Of a stretch of 64,000 nucleotides of DNA, positions 57,837-64,000 are shown piece by piece. How positions within the stretch are numbered: the first letter of the stretch is position 1; every line of letters starts with the position of its first letter. Location of the stretch: NCBI GenBank assembly GCA_030602615.1, contig JAUVZM010000007.1, positions 1 to 64,000 on the forward strand. Reading direction: 5' to 3'. The DNA is from a bacterium. Lineage in GTDB: Bacteria > Armatimonadota > Zipacnadia > Zipacnadales > Zipacnadaceae. The position numbers and the translations under genes were made by a program. The notes below the pieces were generated by a model. The model made no database searches and was not told where the DNA came from. It saw nothing but the letters and a program-made list of their open reading frames with translations.

Positions 57837-59760
57837 TAATCTTCCCGGTTTCGCGCTAGTATTGGTTATTGTTATGGTGCTTCTGGTACCAGCGTGGGGG
57901 CTGGCCGATCCCTCTTCGGAGACTGACGAAGGGCTCGAAACCTTCATTATAGAAAAGTCCCCCGAAGAACTCGAAGAGCAGGCGAAACTGCTTGCCCCTG
58001 CTCCGTCGGGCGCCCTTCCCCCTTCGGTATGGCAAAAGCAAGACCGGTTGCGCCTCACCACCGGTCTGGGATGGATGGAAGGGGAGATGGTACAGGAGTT
58101 CAGCGCGACCGGGCGTGTGCTAGGCGGTGACACGAACTTCTCTAGCATCCTATCTCTTACCAATCAAGGCACCGTGCTAGAGTACAGCCACTTGGGATGG
58201 GTGGATGAGGATGGAGGACACTCCATAGAGGCGGGCGATTTACACAGTGATATTTGGGGGCGAGTCCACGGTGTGCGTTACGGCTGGAAGCTTGCAGAGA
58301 ATCGGTGGCCCCATCTGGGCCTGTACTTGGCGAATGGTAGAGTAGGCAACCGCAGATCGGTGTTGACCTACAGCGATGGGGCAGACCTTACTGCTCGACT
58401 GCGTTTGGTTGGCGAAGTTGCCACGGATGGCGCGTATTATGCGGGACTCGGGTATCAGGGAGAAAACCTCAACCTCTACTCCTACTCTCGCGATACTCGC
58501 GGCCGCAGTGGGCATAATTATGGATTTTTCGGTTCGTACCATCTGTTCGATGAGGTCTTCCTACATTATGGCTGTGGCGAGAGACGCTCTCAAGAGCAAG
58601 GGCGGGAAAGCAGCGAAAGATGGGCCGTGCGCTTGCCCTTGACCCCCAAAATACCATTAGTGCTAGAGCGGGCGGAAAATACTTATCAGGATTCCCGCCA
58701 CACGACTCACAGTGTTATGACTACATTACCGATTGCAGACTTGCGCTTGTTGCTCCGCTACCAGGATACATCCTGGGAAGGCCACAAATTCGCAGGCAAG
58801 CTGATAACTGGGGATTATCAAAGCGTAGTATCGTCGCTGAACTATTCTCCTGACCCCAGGCTGTACTTCAACTATCAAGTTGACGTGCAGAGCCAACATG
58901 GAGGGCGAGTGTCGCACCAACGCCTGCTTAGCAGTTACCGGCCCTCCTCACGCCTCTCTTTGAACGCATACACCGGCTTCCCCGATATAGCTGATGATAG
59001 CCTTCTGCGGCTTCAGTTACGCTATAAGCTAAAACCTGACCTGAGCTTCTCGGTGGATTATGGTGATGTGGCTCCGTACCAGAGTAGAGCTGATGATAGG
59101 GAAGCTGGTCGCGGCTTCAAATTCATGTTCTCAAAGACCTTCGACGTCGCCACCCCCGCGGTAGGAGCTATAGTCCTGGGCAGGGTCATCGACCAGACCG
59201 GTCACGGAGTGCCGGGCATCACAGTAAAAGTTGATAACTACGCAGCAGTCACCAACGAGGAGGGACAATACAGATTTGAGGGGCTTCCTTCGGGTAGTTC
59301 CCAAGTGCGCGTTGATGAGGATAGCGTGCCAACCTTCTACAAAGTGCAAACCCCGCCGTTGACAATCCAGATAGCCCGCAAGAAGACTATTCAGGTCAAC
59401 TTCCGATTAGTTCCCCTCTCGACAATCACGGGCCGCGTCTACTGCGACGCAAACAGTAATGGCACATATGACGAAGGGGAGGGAGTTGAGGGTGCTGTTA
59501 TTCACGTGGACACGCGCGTTACTGCCTCCAACCATGACGGGATCTACGGATTCTACAATCTTCTGCCAGGCCGCTACACTGTTGAGTTCGATACTGAAAG
59601 GATGCCCAGGGACAATGAGAATGCTAATGGGGATGGATATGAATTGACCTCACCGCAACGAGTTCCCGTGCAGCTCGACCCCGATAAGCCGGTACTTGGC
59701 GTAGACTTCACGCTTGTGCAGAATCAGAGACCCACGATCTTCCAGGACTTGCCGGAATAA
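57805..59760 (+). CDS. Predicted outer-membrane barrel protein with C-terminal Cna-B/carboxypeptidase-regulatory-like domains (usher-like candidate)
   Basis: A 651-residue exported protein. After a signal-type helix (FALVLVIVMVLLVPAWGLA) and a Glu-rich segment, residues ~90-450 alternate polar and aromatic/hydrophobic residues in strand-sized pieces ('YYAGLGYQGENLNLYSYSRD', 'LYFNYQVDVQSQHGG', 'LRLQLRYKLKPDLSFSVDYGD'), as in outer-membrane barrels. Two C-terminal Cna-B/carboxypeptidase-regulatory-like domains follow: 'GRVIDQTGHGVPGITVKVDNYAAVTNEEGQYRFEGLPSG' and 'GRVYCDANSNGTYDEGEGVEGAVIHVD...DGIYGFYNLLPGRYTVEFD'. The second resembles SdrD-B. Not a recognised FimD family. Start M57805 or M57820. 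Confidence 0.65.
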   Translation: MSSRQMRKANDNLPGFALVLVIVMVLLVPAWGLADPSSETDEGLETFIIEKSPEELEEQAKLLAPAPSGALPPSVWQKQDRLRLTTGLGWMEGEMVQEFSATGRVLGGDTNFSSILSLTNQGTVLEYSHLGWVDEDGGHSIEAGDLHSDIWGRVHGVRYGWKLAENRWPHLGLYLANGRVGNRRSVLTYSDGADLTARLRLVGEVATDGAYYAGLGYQGENLNLYSYSRDTRGRSGHNYGFFGSYHLFDEVFLHYGCGERRSQEQGRESSERWAVRLPLTPKIPLVLERAENTYQDSRHTTHSVMTTLPIADLRLLLRYQDTSWEGHKFAGKLITGDYQSVVSSLNYSPDPRLYFNYQVDVQSQHGGRVSHQRLLSSYRPSSRLSLNAYTGFPDIADDSLLRLQLRYKLKPDLSFSVDYGDVAPYQSRADDREAGRGFKFMFSKTFDVATPAVGAIVLGRVIDQTGHGVPGITVKVDNYAAVTNEEGQYRFEGLPSGSSQVRVDEDSVPTFYKVQTPPLTIQIARKKTIQVNFRLVPLSTITGRVYCDANSNGTYDEGEGVEGAVIHVDTRVTASNHDGIYGFYNLLPGRYTVEFDTERMPRDNENANGDGYELTSPQRVPVQLDPDKPVLGVDFTLVQNQRPTIFQDLPE

Positions 59761-59773
59761 CAACGTTCCTCCG

Positions 59774-60115
59774 TCAGGCCGAAGAGGTACTGCGACAGCC
59801 TGCTAGGTATCGGTAGTCTCTCTCCTCTCGCTCTTCTTCCTTGGCGCGCTCTTTCGCCACGAACTCTCGGAGCTTGCGCCGTTCCCACCCCTTGCCAAGC
59901 ACACCCCCTCTGACGAACACTCTAAGTCCGTGAGCCGCTAGACCCACGCCCCATCCCAGCAGCGGCCAGTAGAACCACAGCGTCTCTGGCACCGTGATCA
60001 TGTTGATGGCAAATAGCACTATATTCACCACCACATACGCCCCAAGATGGCTATAGAAACGCTTGATCTCGTGGACCCTTTGCTTAGCTTCCTGGTAGAC
60101 CTCATCGTTGTCCAT
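59774..60115 (-). CDS. 2TM domain protein
   Basis: A 113-residue protein with the 2TM-domain layout: a basic amphipathic start 'QEAKQRVHEIKRFYSHLGAYVVVNIVLFAINMIT', a short loop, a second helix 'WFYWPLLGWGVGLAAHGLRVFV', and a charged tail 'REFVAKERAKEEEREERDYRYL'. This matches the small '2TM' family often fused to sensor kinases or standing alone. It reads against the four-gene locus, converging with its end. Good ribosome site AAGGAGGGAG. Confidence 0.82.
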   Translation of the reverse strand: MDNDEVYQEAKQRVHEIKRFYSHLGAYVVVNIVLFAINMITVPETLWFYWPLLGWGVGLAAHGLRVFVRGGVLGKGWERRKLREFVAKERAKEEEREERDYRYLAGCRSTSSA

Positions 60116-60306
60116 TACTTCTCCCTCCTTTTAGCCGGAATTACCCCTATGGTTTGCTCCTACTCCCAACCTTGCCGGTGTGATCCGAGAATTCCTCTGC
60201 GGCTTGGCCATTTATCTGCAAAGTGTGAGTTTGGAGCCCTCTTGAGCGCAGCCCAGCGCCTTGCCCCGCCCCGCCGCTGTTCTCCACTTTCGCCCCTGCT
60301 GAACTA

Positions 60307-60328
60307 CCTCGGCTTGCATTTGCCGAGG
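60307..60328 (-). terminator. Stem-loop downstream of the TadG-like gene
   Basis: CCTCGGC and GCCGAGG form a perfect 7-bp stem around an 8-base loop, 14 bases past the TadG-like stop on the minus strand. No T-run follows, so termination is only possible, not established. Confidence 0.4.
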
Positions 60329-60341
60329 ATCCCAGATAGGT

Positions 60342-61526
60342 TCACAGGAACAGACGCGGGTGGCCTATCTCGATGTTACCCACTGCGATCATAAGGTCGC
60401 ACAGTCGCTCGGGGTCGTGGGTGCGGAAGGCGTAGCCGCCGTTACGAATTAGTGATTCGTTAAACTCGAAGTCGGCCCCCCCAGCGCCATACTTGTTATG
60501 CTCCTCGGCAGTGAGGGTGACGGTGTGGATTCTAATGCCTTCCGCCTCAGCACGGTCGGCAGCATCTATTGTAGCTTGCCGTCGCTGCTCAGTGATCCCG
60601 TTACTGGGACCATAAGGCATGCCGTCGCTGACCAGCACGATCGCTCGATTGCAGTTGGGGTCACCATCGGCAAGATATTGTTCAATGGCCCAGTTAATAG
60701 CTACGGCAGGGTTGGTATAGCCGTTGGGGTGGTGCGAGTTGGCCTTGTCATACATGTCATCAACTTCGGGCGGCAGGTCCTCGAACTCGGCTTTATAGAA
60801 GTCGGTCAATTCCAGTGTGAGGTGGGCTTTGGTCCAGCTCCTCCCTTTGCCCCTGCCCCGCTGCCAATCCTTGTTATATGCTATATCACTGTCGAAAGCG
60901 ACAAATCCTATCTTGTCGCCAGCGATGGATACTCCATTGACCAGGCCCATCAAAGCCCAGTCGCCCTCTATGGCATCTGCCCATTCCTCCTGGAATGAGC
61001 CGGAGGCGTCCTGGACCACTATGATCTCCACCGCATCTCGAGGCGAGGTGGAGGTCCTGACACTGGCTGCGCCCGACGCCGTTAGACCCACATGTTCCAC
61101 TCCGAATAGCTTGCCAAAGATCATCGCGATAGGTCCGTCGGGAGAGTCGGTCGTTCTGCGTGCCGTTACCTTCACCGCCACCCCCGTGAAAGTTGCAGAC
61201 CATGGGACTATCTCCTGGGTGTGGGGATCCCACCCTCCGATCTCCACGTCTACGGCGGGATCGAGCACCAACGGCCGGCCCAGTACCGTATTGGCATTAG
61301 CTATCTCAACGACGGCCTGCTGAGCTTGGTCCATATCAAAGCCCTGACGGAGTCTGGCACAGCCCGCCAGCGCAGCAGCATCTGCAACATCCTGTAGTTC
61401 CTGTTTTGCGAGGACCAAGCGGCCGACATCTATGGTGAGGGCCGCGATTCCCAGCAATCCCATCAACGCCAATACCACAATGACTACAACCGTGCCCTGC
61501 TGTGACTCTTTCTGTTCTTCCCACAT
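60342..61526 (-). CDS. TadE/TadG-like protein with von Willebrand A domain
   Basis: A 394-residue protein. The N-terminus 'QQGTVVVIVVLALMGLLGIAALTIDVGRLVLAKQELQDVADAAALAGCARL' is the TadE/TadG pilin-like helix and 'D-x2-D-A-A-A-L-A-G' motif of Flp-pilus assembly proteins. Residues ~170-390 form a VWA-type domain with metal-site motif 'VVQDASGSF' and 'AIVLVSDGMPYG'. TadG-like proteins anchor or assemble surface fibres. It is alone here, without tad/flp genes. Downstream of a run of 21-bp spaced direct repeats. Confidence 0.85.
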   Translation of the reverse strand: MWEEQKESQQGTVVVIVVLALMGLLGIAALTIDVGRLVLAKQELQDVADAAALAGCARLRQGFDMDQAQQAVVEIANANTVLGRPLVLDPAVDVEIGGWDPHTQEIVPWSATFTGVAVKVTARRTTDSPDGPIAMIFGKLFGVEHVGLTASGAASVRTSTSPRDAVEIIVVQDASGSFQEEWADAIEGDWALMGLVNGVSIAGDKIGFVAFDSDIAYNKDWQRGRGKGRSWTKAHLTLELTDFYKAEFEDLPPEVDDMYDKANSHHPNGYTNPAVAINWAIEQYLADGDPNCNRAIVLVSDGMPYGPSNGITEQRRQATIDAADRAEAEGIRIHTVTLTAEEHNKYGAGGADFEFNESLIRNGGYAFRTHDPERLCDLMIAVGNIEIGHPRLFL

Positions 61527-61563
61527 GCTTAGTTCGCCTCTTGTTCTGTTTTCGGTAACCTAC

Positions 61564-61600
61564 TACAACATATTATAGACATTTACAACATATTCTAAAC
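61564..61600 (-). promoter_or_regulatory. Two direct repeats upstream of the TadG-like gene
   Basis: TACAACATATTATAGAC and TACAACATATTCTAAAC are separated by a 20-base period, about two helical turns, in an AT-rich island just upstream of the TadG-like start. This is the usual look of paired regulator sites or a promoter region, inferred from spacing only. Confidence 0.4.
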
Positions 61601-61863
61601 TTTTTCGCAAAGTTTGTGAAATATTACCCAATCAATTATGTATGGTTCGTGTCCAGCTGGTTGTTCTAGCCTCAACAAGGGCGTTCATATACGAATGCAG
61701 CGGGATAGCTGGCCTAGTACGCAGCGACAGTGACGACGGCCACCCAGTAAACACCGGAGCGCACAGACTGCAGGGGGATATTCTTCACTCGCCTGGAATT
61801 GACATCAGGCGTTATCAGCCGCCACAATTACGAGAAAACAGATTCGCGGATACACCACGGAAG

Positions 61864-61943
61864 GTGGTGACTTCAGTGTCCGAGGTAGTTGACTTATTGA
61901 CCGATTTGATAGCAATTCCCAGTGTCAATCCCGGCAGCAACAC
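61864..61943 (+). pseudogene. M20-type peptidase N-terminal fragment
   Basis: The frame reads 'VVDLLTDLIAIPSVNPGSN', the usual start of ArgE/DapE/M20 metallopeptidases ('LL.DLIAIPSVNP'). A GTG start at 61876 follows GGAAGGTGG. After about 20 residues the sequence changes at once to an integrase fragment in the same frame, so only the gene start is left. Confidence 0.5.
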
Positions 61944-62259
61944 CAGCGCCTTGCCCCGCACCGGTCCCGTCTTCCGAGGACGCCAGGGCCGTGCCCTGCA
62001 GCAGAGCACTCTCCAACGCTGGTTTACTCTCTGGTGCCAGCGCGCCGGATTGACAACCGACAACGGCCACCGTTTCACTTTGCATAGCCTGCGCCGCTTC
62101 GCCGCCAAACAATGGCTGAACCACGGTCTTAACATCCGCCATGTCCAGATACTGCTCAGCCACAACGACCTGCAAACCACGATCCGCTACCTCAACTACC
62201 ACCTCGACGAAATCCAACACGCCGCCCAACACGTCGATTTCGGCCTATCGCCCCAATAA
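61944..62259 (+). pseudogene. Tyrosine recombinase C-terminal fragment
   Basis: About 100 residues: 'TLQRWFTLWCQRAGLTTDNGHRFTLHSLRRFAAKQWLNHGLNIRHVQILLSHNDLQTTIRYLNYHLDEIQ'. It has the catalytic HxxR (HSLRRF), the H/W position (LLSH) and the nucleophile Tyr of phage-type integrases. The N-terminal domain and first Arg are missing. It is continuous in frame with the M20-like fragment, forming an artificial ORF (61642-62259). A second recombinase remnant lies at 54.2 kb. Confidence 0.75.
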
Positions 62260-62346
62260 CACCCATCCTCCCACTCCCAAGGCAGCGCCGTCCGCAAAAG
62301 CCATCATGGCAACCCCAGTTAAACCCGCATTTGTCATATCAAACAG

Positions 62347-62437
62347 GTTAGCTAAATGATCCGCAGCAGGAGGAATCAGTGCAGGACACAGAGCATACTA
62401 AACGTAGCAACAGGACATATGGGAAATCCCAGATTAA
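62347..62437 (+). repeat. Upstream repeat R2, copy b
   Basis: This matches the reverse complement of 15136-15226 at about 80 per cent by eye, without gaps. It lies 75 bases upstream of the glycerol-1-phosphate-dehydrogenase-like gene in the same relative orientation as copy a has to its gene, and is followed directly by an IS3-type end. Confidence 0.6.
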
Positions 62438-62466
62438 ACCTGGACTCGATCTTGGGGCCAAGGTCA
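62437..62466 (+). mobile_element. IS3-type end remnant
   Basis: ACCTGGACTCGATCTTGGGG and CCAAGGTCA match the terminus at 11717-11745 (ACCTGGACTCGTTTTCGGGG) with a few changes. No transposase is attached. It abuts repeat R2b, so R2 may be part of the inside of a related element. Confidence 0.4.
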
Positions 62467-62511
62467 CGTCGACAGCAAGCCTGCTCACTGCCTGAGGAAG
62501 CAAGGTGACTT

Positions 62512-63909
62512 ATGACCAGTAGTGAACACCAGCAACTGATGGACAGCATTGCGGGGCTGTTGGACTCGCGGTGCCACTGTCAGTGTGGACGTCTTCACGA
62601 GGTGCCCACTCAGTATATCATCATCGCCCCAGGAGCGCTGGACCGTCTTCCCAAGGTGCTCGCCGAACTGAACCTGACAGGCTGCTCCCTACTAGTTGCC
62701 GACGATAACACCTATCAGGCAGCCGGGCACCGCGTCACCAGCATACTTGGGCAGGCTGGCCATCATCCCGCACAACTGCTAATTGAGCCAGAATCAGGGC
62801 AGCCGGACGTCGAGGCTACCCAAGAGCCTGTTCAACTAGTCGAGCGCGAGGCGGCCGGCTGCAATTACCTCGTTGCTGTCGGCAGTGGGACGATAAATGA
62901 TATCGTCAAGATGGCCTCGACCCGGCTGGACATTCCCTACATAGCCATAGCCACGGCCGCTTCCATGACCGGATATCCTTCGGGAGTTGCTGCCCTGCGC
63001 GTAGGAGGACTGAAGCGGAGTATTCCAGCAACACCACCGGCAGCAATAATCGCCGATATTGATGTCATCGCCGGCGCAGCACCGCAAATGGCCGCCGCCG
63101 GAATTGCCGATCTGGTCTCCCGCTCTCCCAGCAGTATCGACTGGCGACTGGCCGCGCTGCTGCGCGGCGATTACTTCTGCCCCAGGATTGCTCAGATTGC
63201 TGAGTGGCCGGACCGCGCCTGTCGCACCGTAGTCGCTGAAGTCGGCCAGAGGGATCCTGAGGCACTGGCCGTACTGATGGCTGGGCTGATGCTGGCCGGA
63301 ATCGCCATGAAGATGGCCGAGACTTCCGCTCCAGCATCTGGCGGCGGCCACTTGATTTCCCACTACTGGGACATGACAGCGGCCGTGCACGCACGCCATC
63401 GCAGCCTGCACGGGCTACAGGTGGCAATAGGGGATCTGATCTGCACTACCCTCTACGAACAGCTATGGCCGCGCCTTGACCAGGTCGACCTAGCCCAGAT
63501 AGTAGCCGATCGCCGGCCGGCCGAAGAGTTCGCCTGCCAGACTCGCCAGCACTATGCCCCACTGATTGGGCAACAGGCCGCTGACCAGGCTGTGGAAGCC
63601 GCTCTGAGCAAGTACGCCGAAGGCGAACAACTACGCAGCCAATTGGCACCGCTTAGCGCTGAGCCTGACAAGATATGGGATAAGCTGGAGGCTTGGCTGA
63701 CGCCGGCAGAGGAACTAAGGCGGATCTTCGCCGAGGGAGGGATTCCCACCACAGCAGCCGCCCTCGGTATCGGGGAGACCGAACTAGTCAATGCTTACCA
63801 CTTTGCCAGCCGCCTCCGTGCCCGTTACACGGTGCTTGACCTCGCCCACGATCTGGGGCTGCTGGATGAGTTGCGCCACGAGGTGCTCGCAGAAGCCAAT
63901 GCAGTCTGA
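62512..63909 (+). CDS. Glycerol-1-phosphate dehydrogenase-like (AraM-like) protein
   Basis: A 465-residue NAD(P)-dependent, metal-dependent dehydrogenase. 'YLVAVGSGTINDIVKMAS' is the dinucleotide/metal-region motif, 'IATAASMTGYPSGVAAL' and 'DIDVIAGAAPQMAAAGIADLVS' follow with the first metal-ligand Asp, and 'SAPASGGGHLISHYWDM' plus 'HGLQVAIG' contribute the His ligands. This resembles bacterial AraM and archaeal glycerol-1-phosphate dehydrogenases. The C-terminal ~110 residues extend past the usual core. The substrate could be dihydroxyacetone phosphate or another keto-phosphate. Cysteines CHCQCG near 22-27 are unusual for the family start. Confidence 0.85.
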   Translation: MTSSEHQQLMDSIAGLLDSRCHCQCGRLHEVPTQYIIIAPGALDRLPKVLAELNLTGCSLLVADDNTYQAAGHRVTSILGQAGHHPAQLLIEPESGQPDVEATQEPVQLVEREAAGCNYLVAVGSGTINDIVKMASTRLDIPYIAIATAASMTGYPSGVAALRVGGLKRSIPATPPAAIIADIDVIAGAAPQMAAAGIADLVSRSPSSIDWRLAALLRGDYFCPRIAQIAEWPDRACRTVVAEVGQRDPEALAVLMAGLMLAGIAMKMAETSAPASGGGHLISHYWDMTAAVHARHRSLHGLQVAIGDLICTTLYEQLWPRLDQVDLAQIVADRRPAEEFACQTRQHYAPLIGQQAADQAVEAALSKYAEGEQLRSQLAPLSAEPDKIWDKLEAWLTPAEELRRIFAEGGIPTTAAALGIGETELVNAYHFASRLRARYTVLDLAHDLGLLDELRHEVLAEANAV

Positions 63910-64000
63910 CCACCAGCAGTCGTCTCCCACTGGTGCCCGAGCTGAGTCGCCAGTACAAGCCTGCTGGGGGGCAGACGACACGTGCGCAGCCCCTTGCAGA

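Noticed and set aside
1-64000. CRISPR array or phage genome
   Set aside because: No regularly spaced short repeats, cas genes, capsid, terminase or tail genes were seen; only recombinase and IS3 fragments.

Overview
The window looks like chromosomal DNA of a GC-rich, probably diderm bacterium from an uncultivated or little-studied lineage. It carries a secretin C-terminus and a predicted outer-membrane beta-barrel, which argue for an outer membrane. It also has many pseudopilins of the 'CLSNLKQIG...MYA...DGH' type, common in Armatimonadota, Planctomycetota and related groups, plus a large TIM-barrel sugar-active protein. Armatimonadota-like is my best guess, at moderate confidence. I saw no rRNA, tRNA or CRISPR array.

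Layout. 1-8.7 kb: end of a secretin gene and a small membrane-anchored protein (+), then a tightly overlapping minus-strand operon read ECF sigma, anti-sigma, GspF, GspE, three minor-pilin-like proteins and four pseudopilins. 8.7-10.1 kb: non-coding. 10.1-15.5 kb: DegT aminotransferase, a broken Gfo/Idh oxidoreductase cut by an IS3 remnant, and a 1119-aa secreted TIM-barrel protein. 15.6-22 kb: membrane phosphodiesterase and a giant DUF2339-type protein. 22-32.5 kb: membrane-lipid genes (two PAP2, lipid kinase, two CDP-alcohol phosphatidyltransferases, CdsA) mixed with zinc-ribbon membrane paralogues, a nucleotidyltransferase and a metallophosphoesterase. 33-36.8 kb: WD40/TPR protein, GPH symporter, Tat-type phosphoesterase. 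37-39 kb: a second ECF sigma with an unusual anti-sigma/pseudopilin/DUF4349 fusion. 39.3-43.9 kb: PlsY-like protein, RpiB, GT4 glycosyltransferase, a 53-aa ORF and a NarL/NarX-type two-component system. 44-49.6 kb: quinate-dehydrogenase-like protein, DUF457-like protein, radical SAM/B12 protein lying between galT fragments, intact galT, IS3 remnant, PIG-L deacetylase. 49.9-53.7 kb: fused E1 alpha/beta dehydrogenase and an M24-like protein. 54-55.4 kb: genomic scrap (internally deleted tyrosine recombinase, broken hsdM). 55.9-59.8 kb: a four-gene secreted-protein locus (two paralogous small beta-rich proteins, a PapD-like chaperone candidate, a barrel protein with C-terminal Cna-B-like domains). 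59.8-64 kb: 2TM protein, TadG/VWA protein, integrase scrap and a glycerol-1-phosphate-dehydrogenase-like gene.

Themes. (1) Surface structures: a T2SS/type IV pilus-like operon apparently under its own ECF sigma/anti-sigma pair, a second anti-sigma factor that has absorbed a pseudopilin domain, a TadG-like protein and the four-gene locus, which may be an undescribed chaperone/usher-like assembly system. (2) Membrane lipid synthesis and turnover. (3) Unusual local genome dynamics: at three places an intact gene lies between direct repeats made of a fragment of its neighbour (galT, the metallophosphoesterase, a CDP-alcohol phosphatidyltransferase), as expected from tandem duplication followed by decay or replacement. 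Two imperfect intergenic repeat families of about 90-110 bp and several IS3-type ends add to this. All similarity estimates were made by eye; no database search was run.
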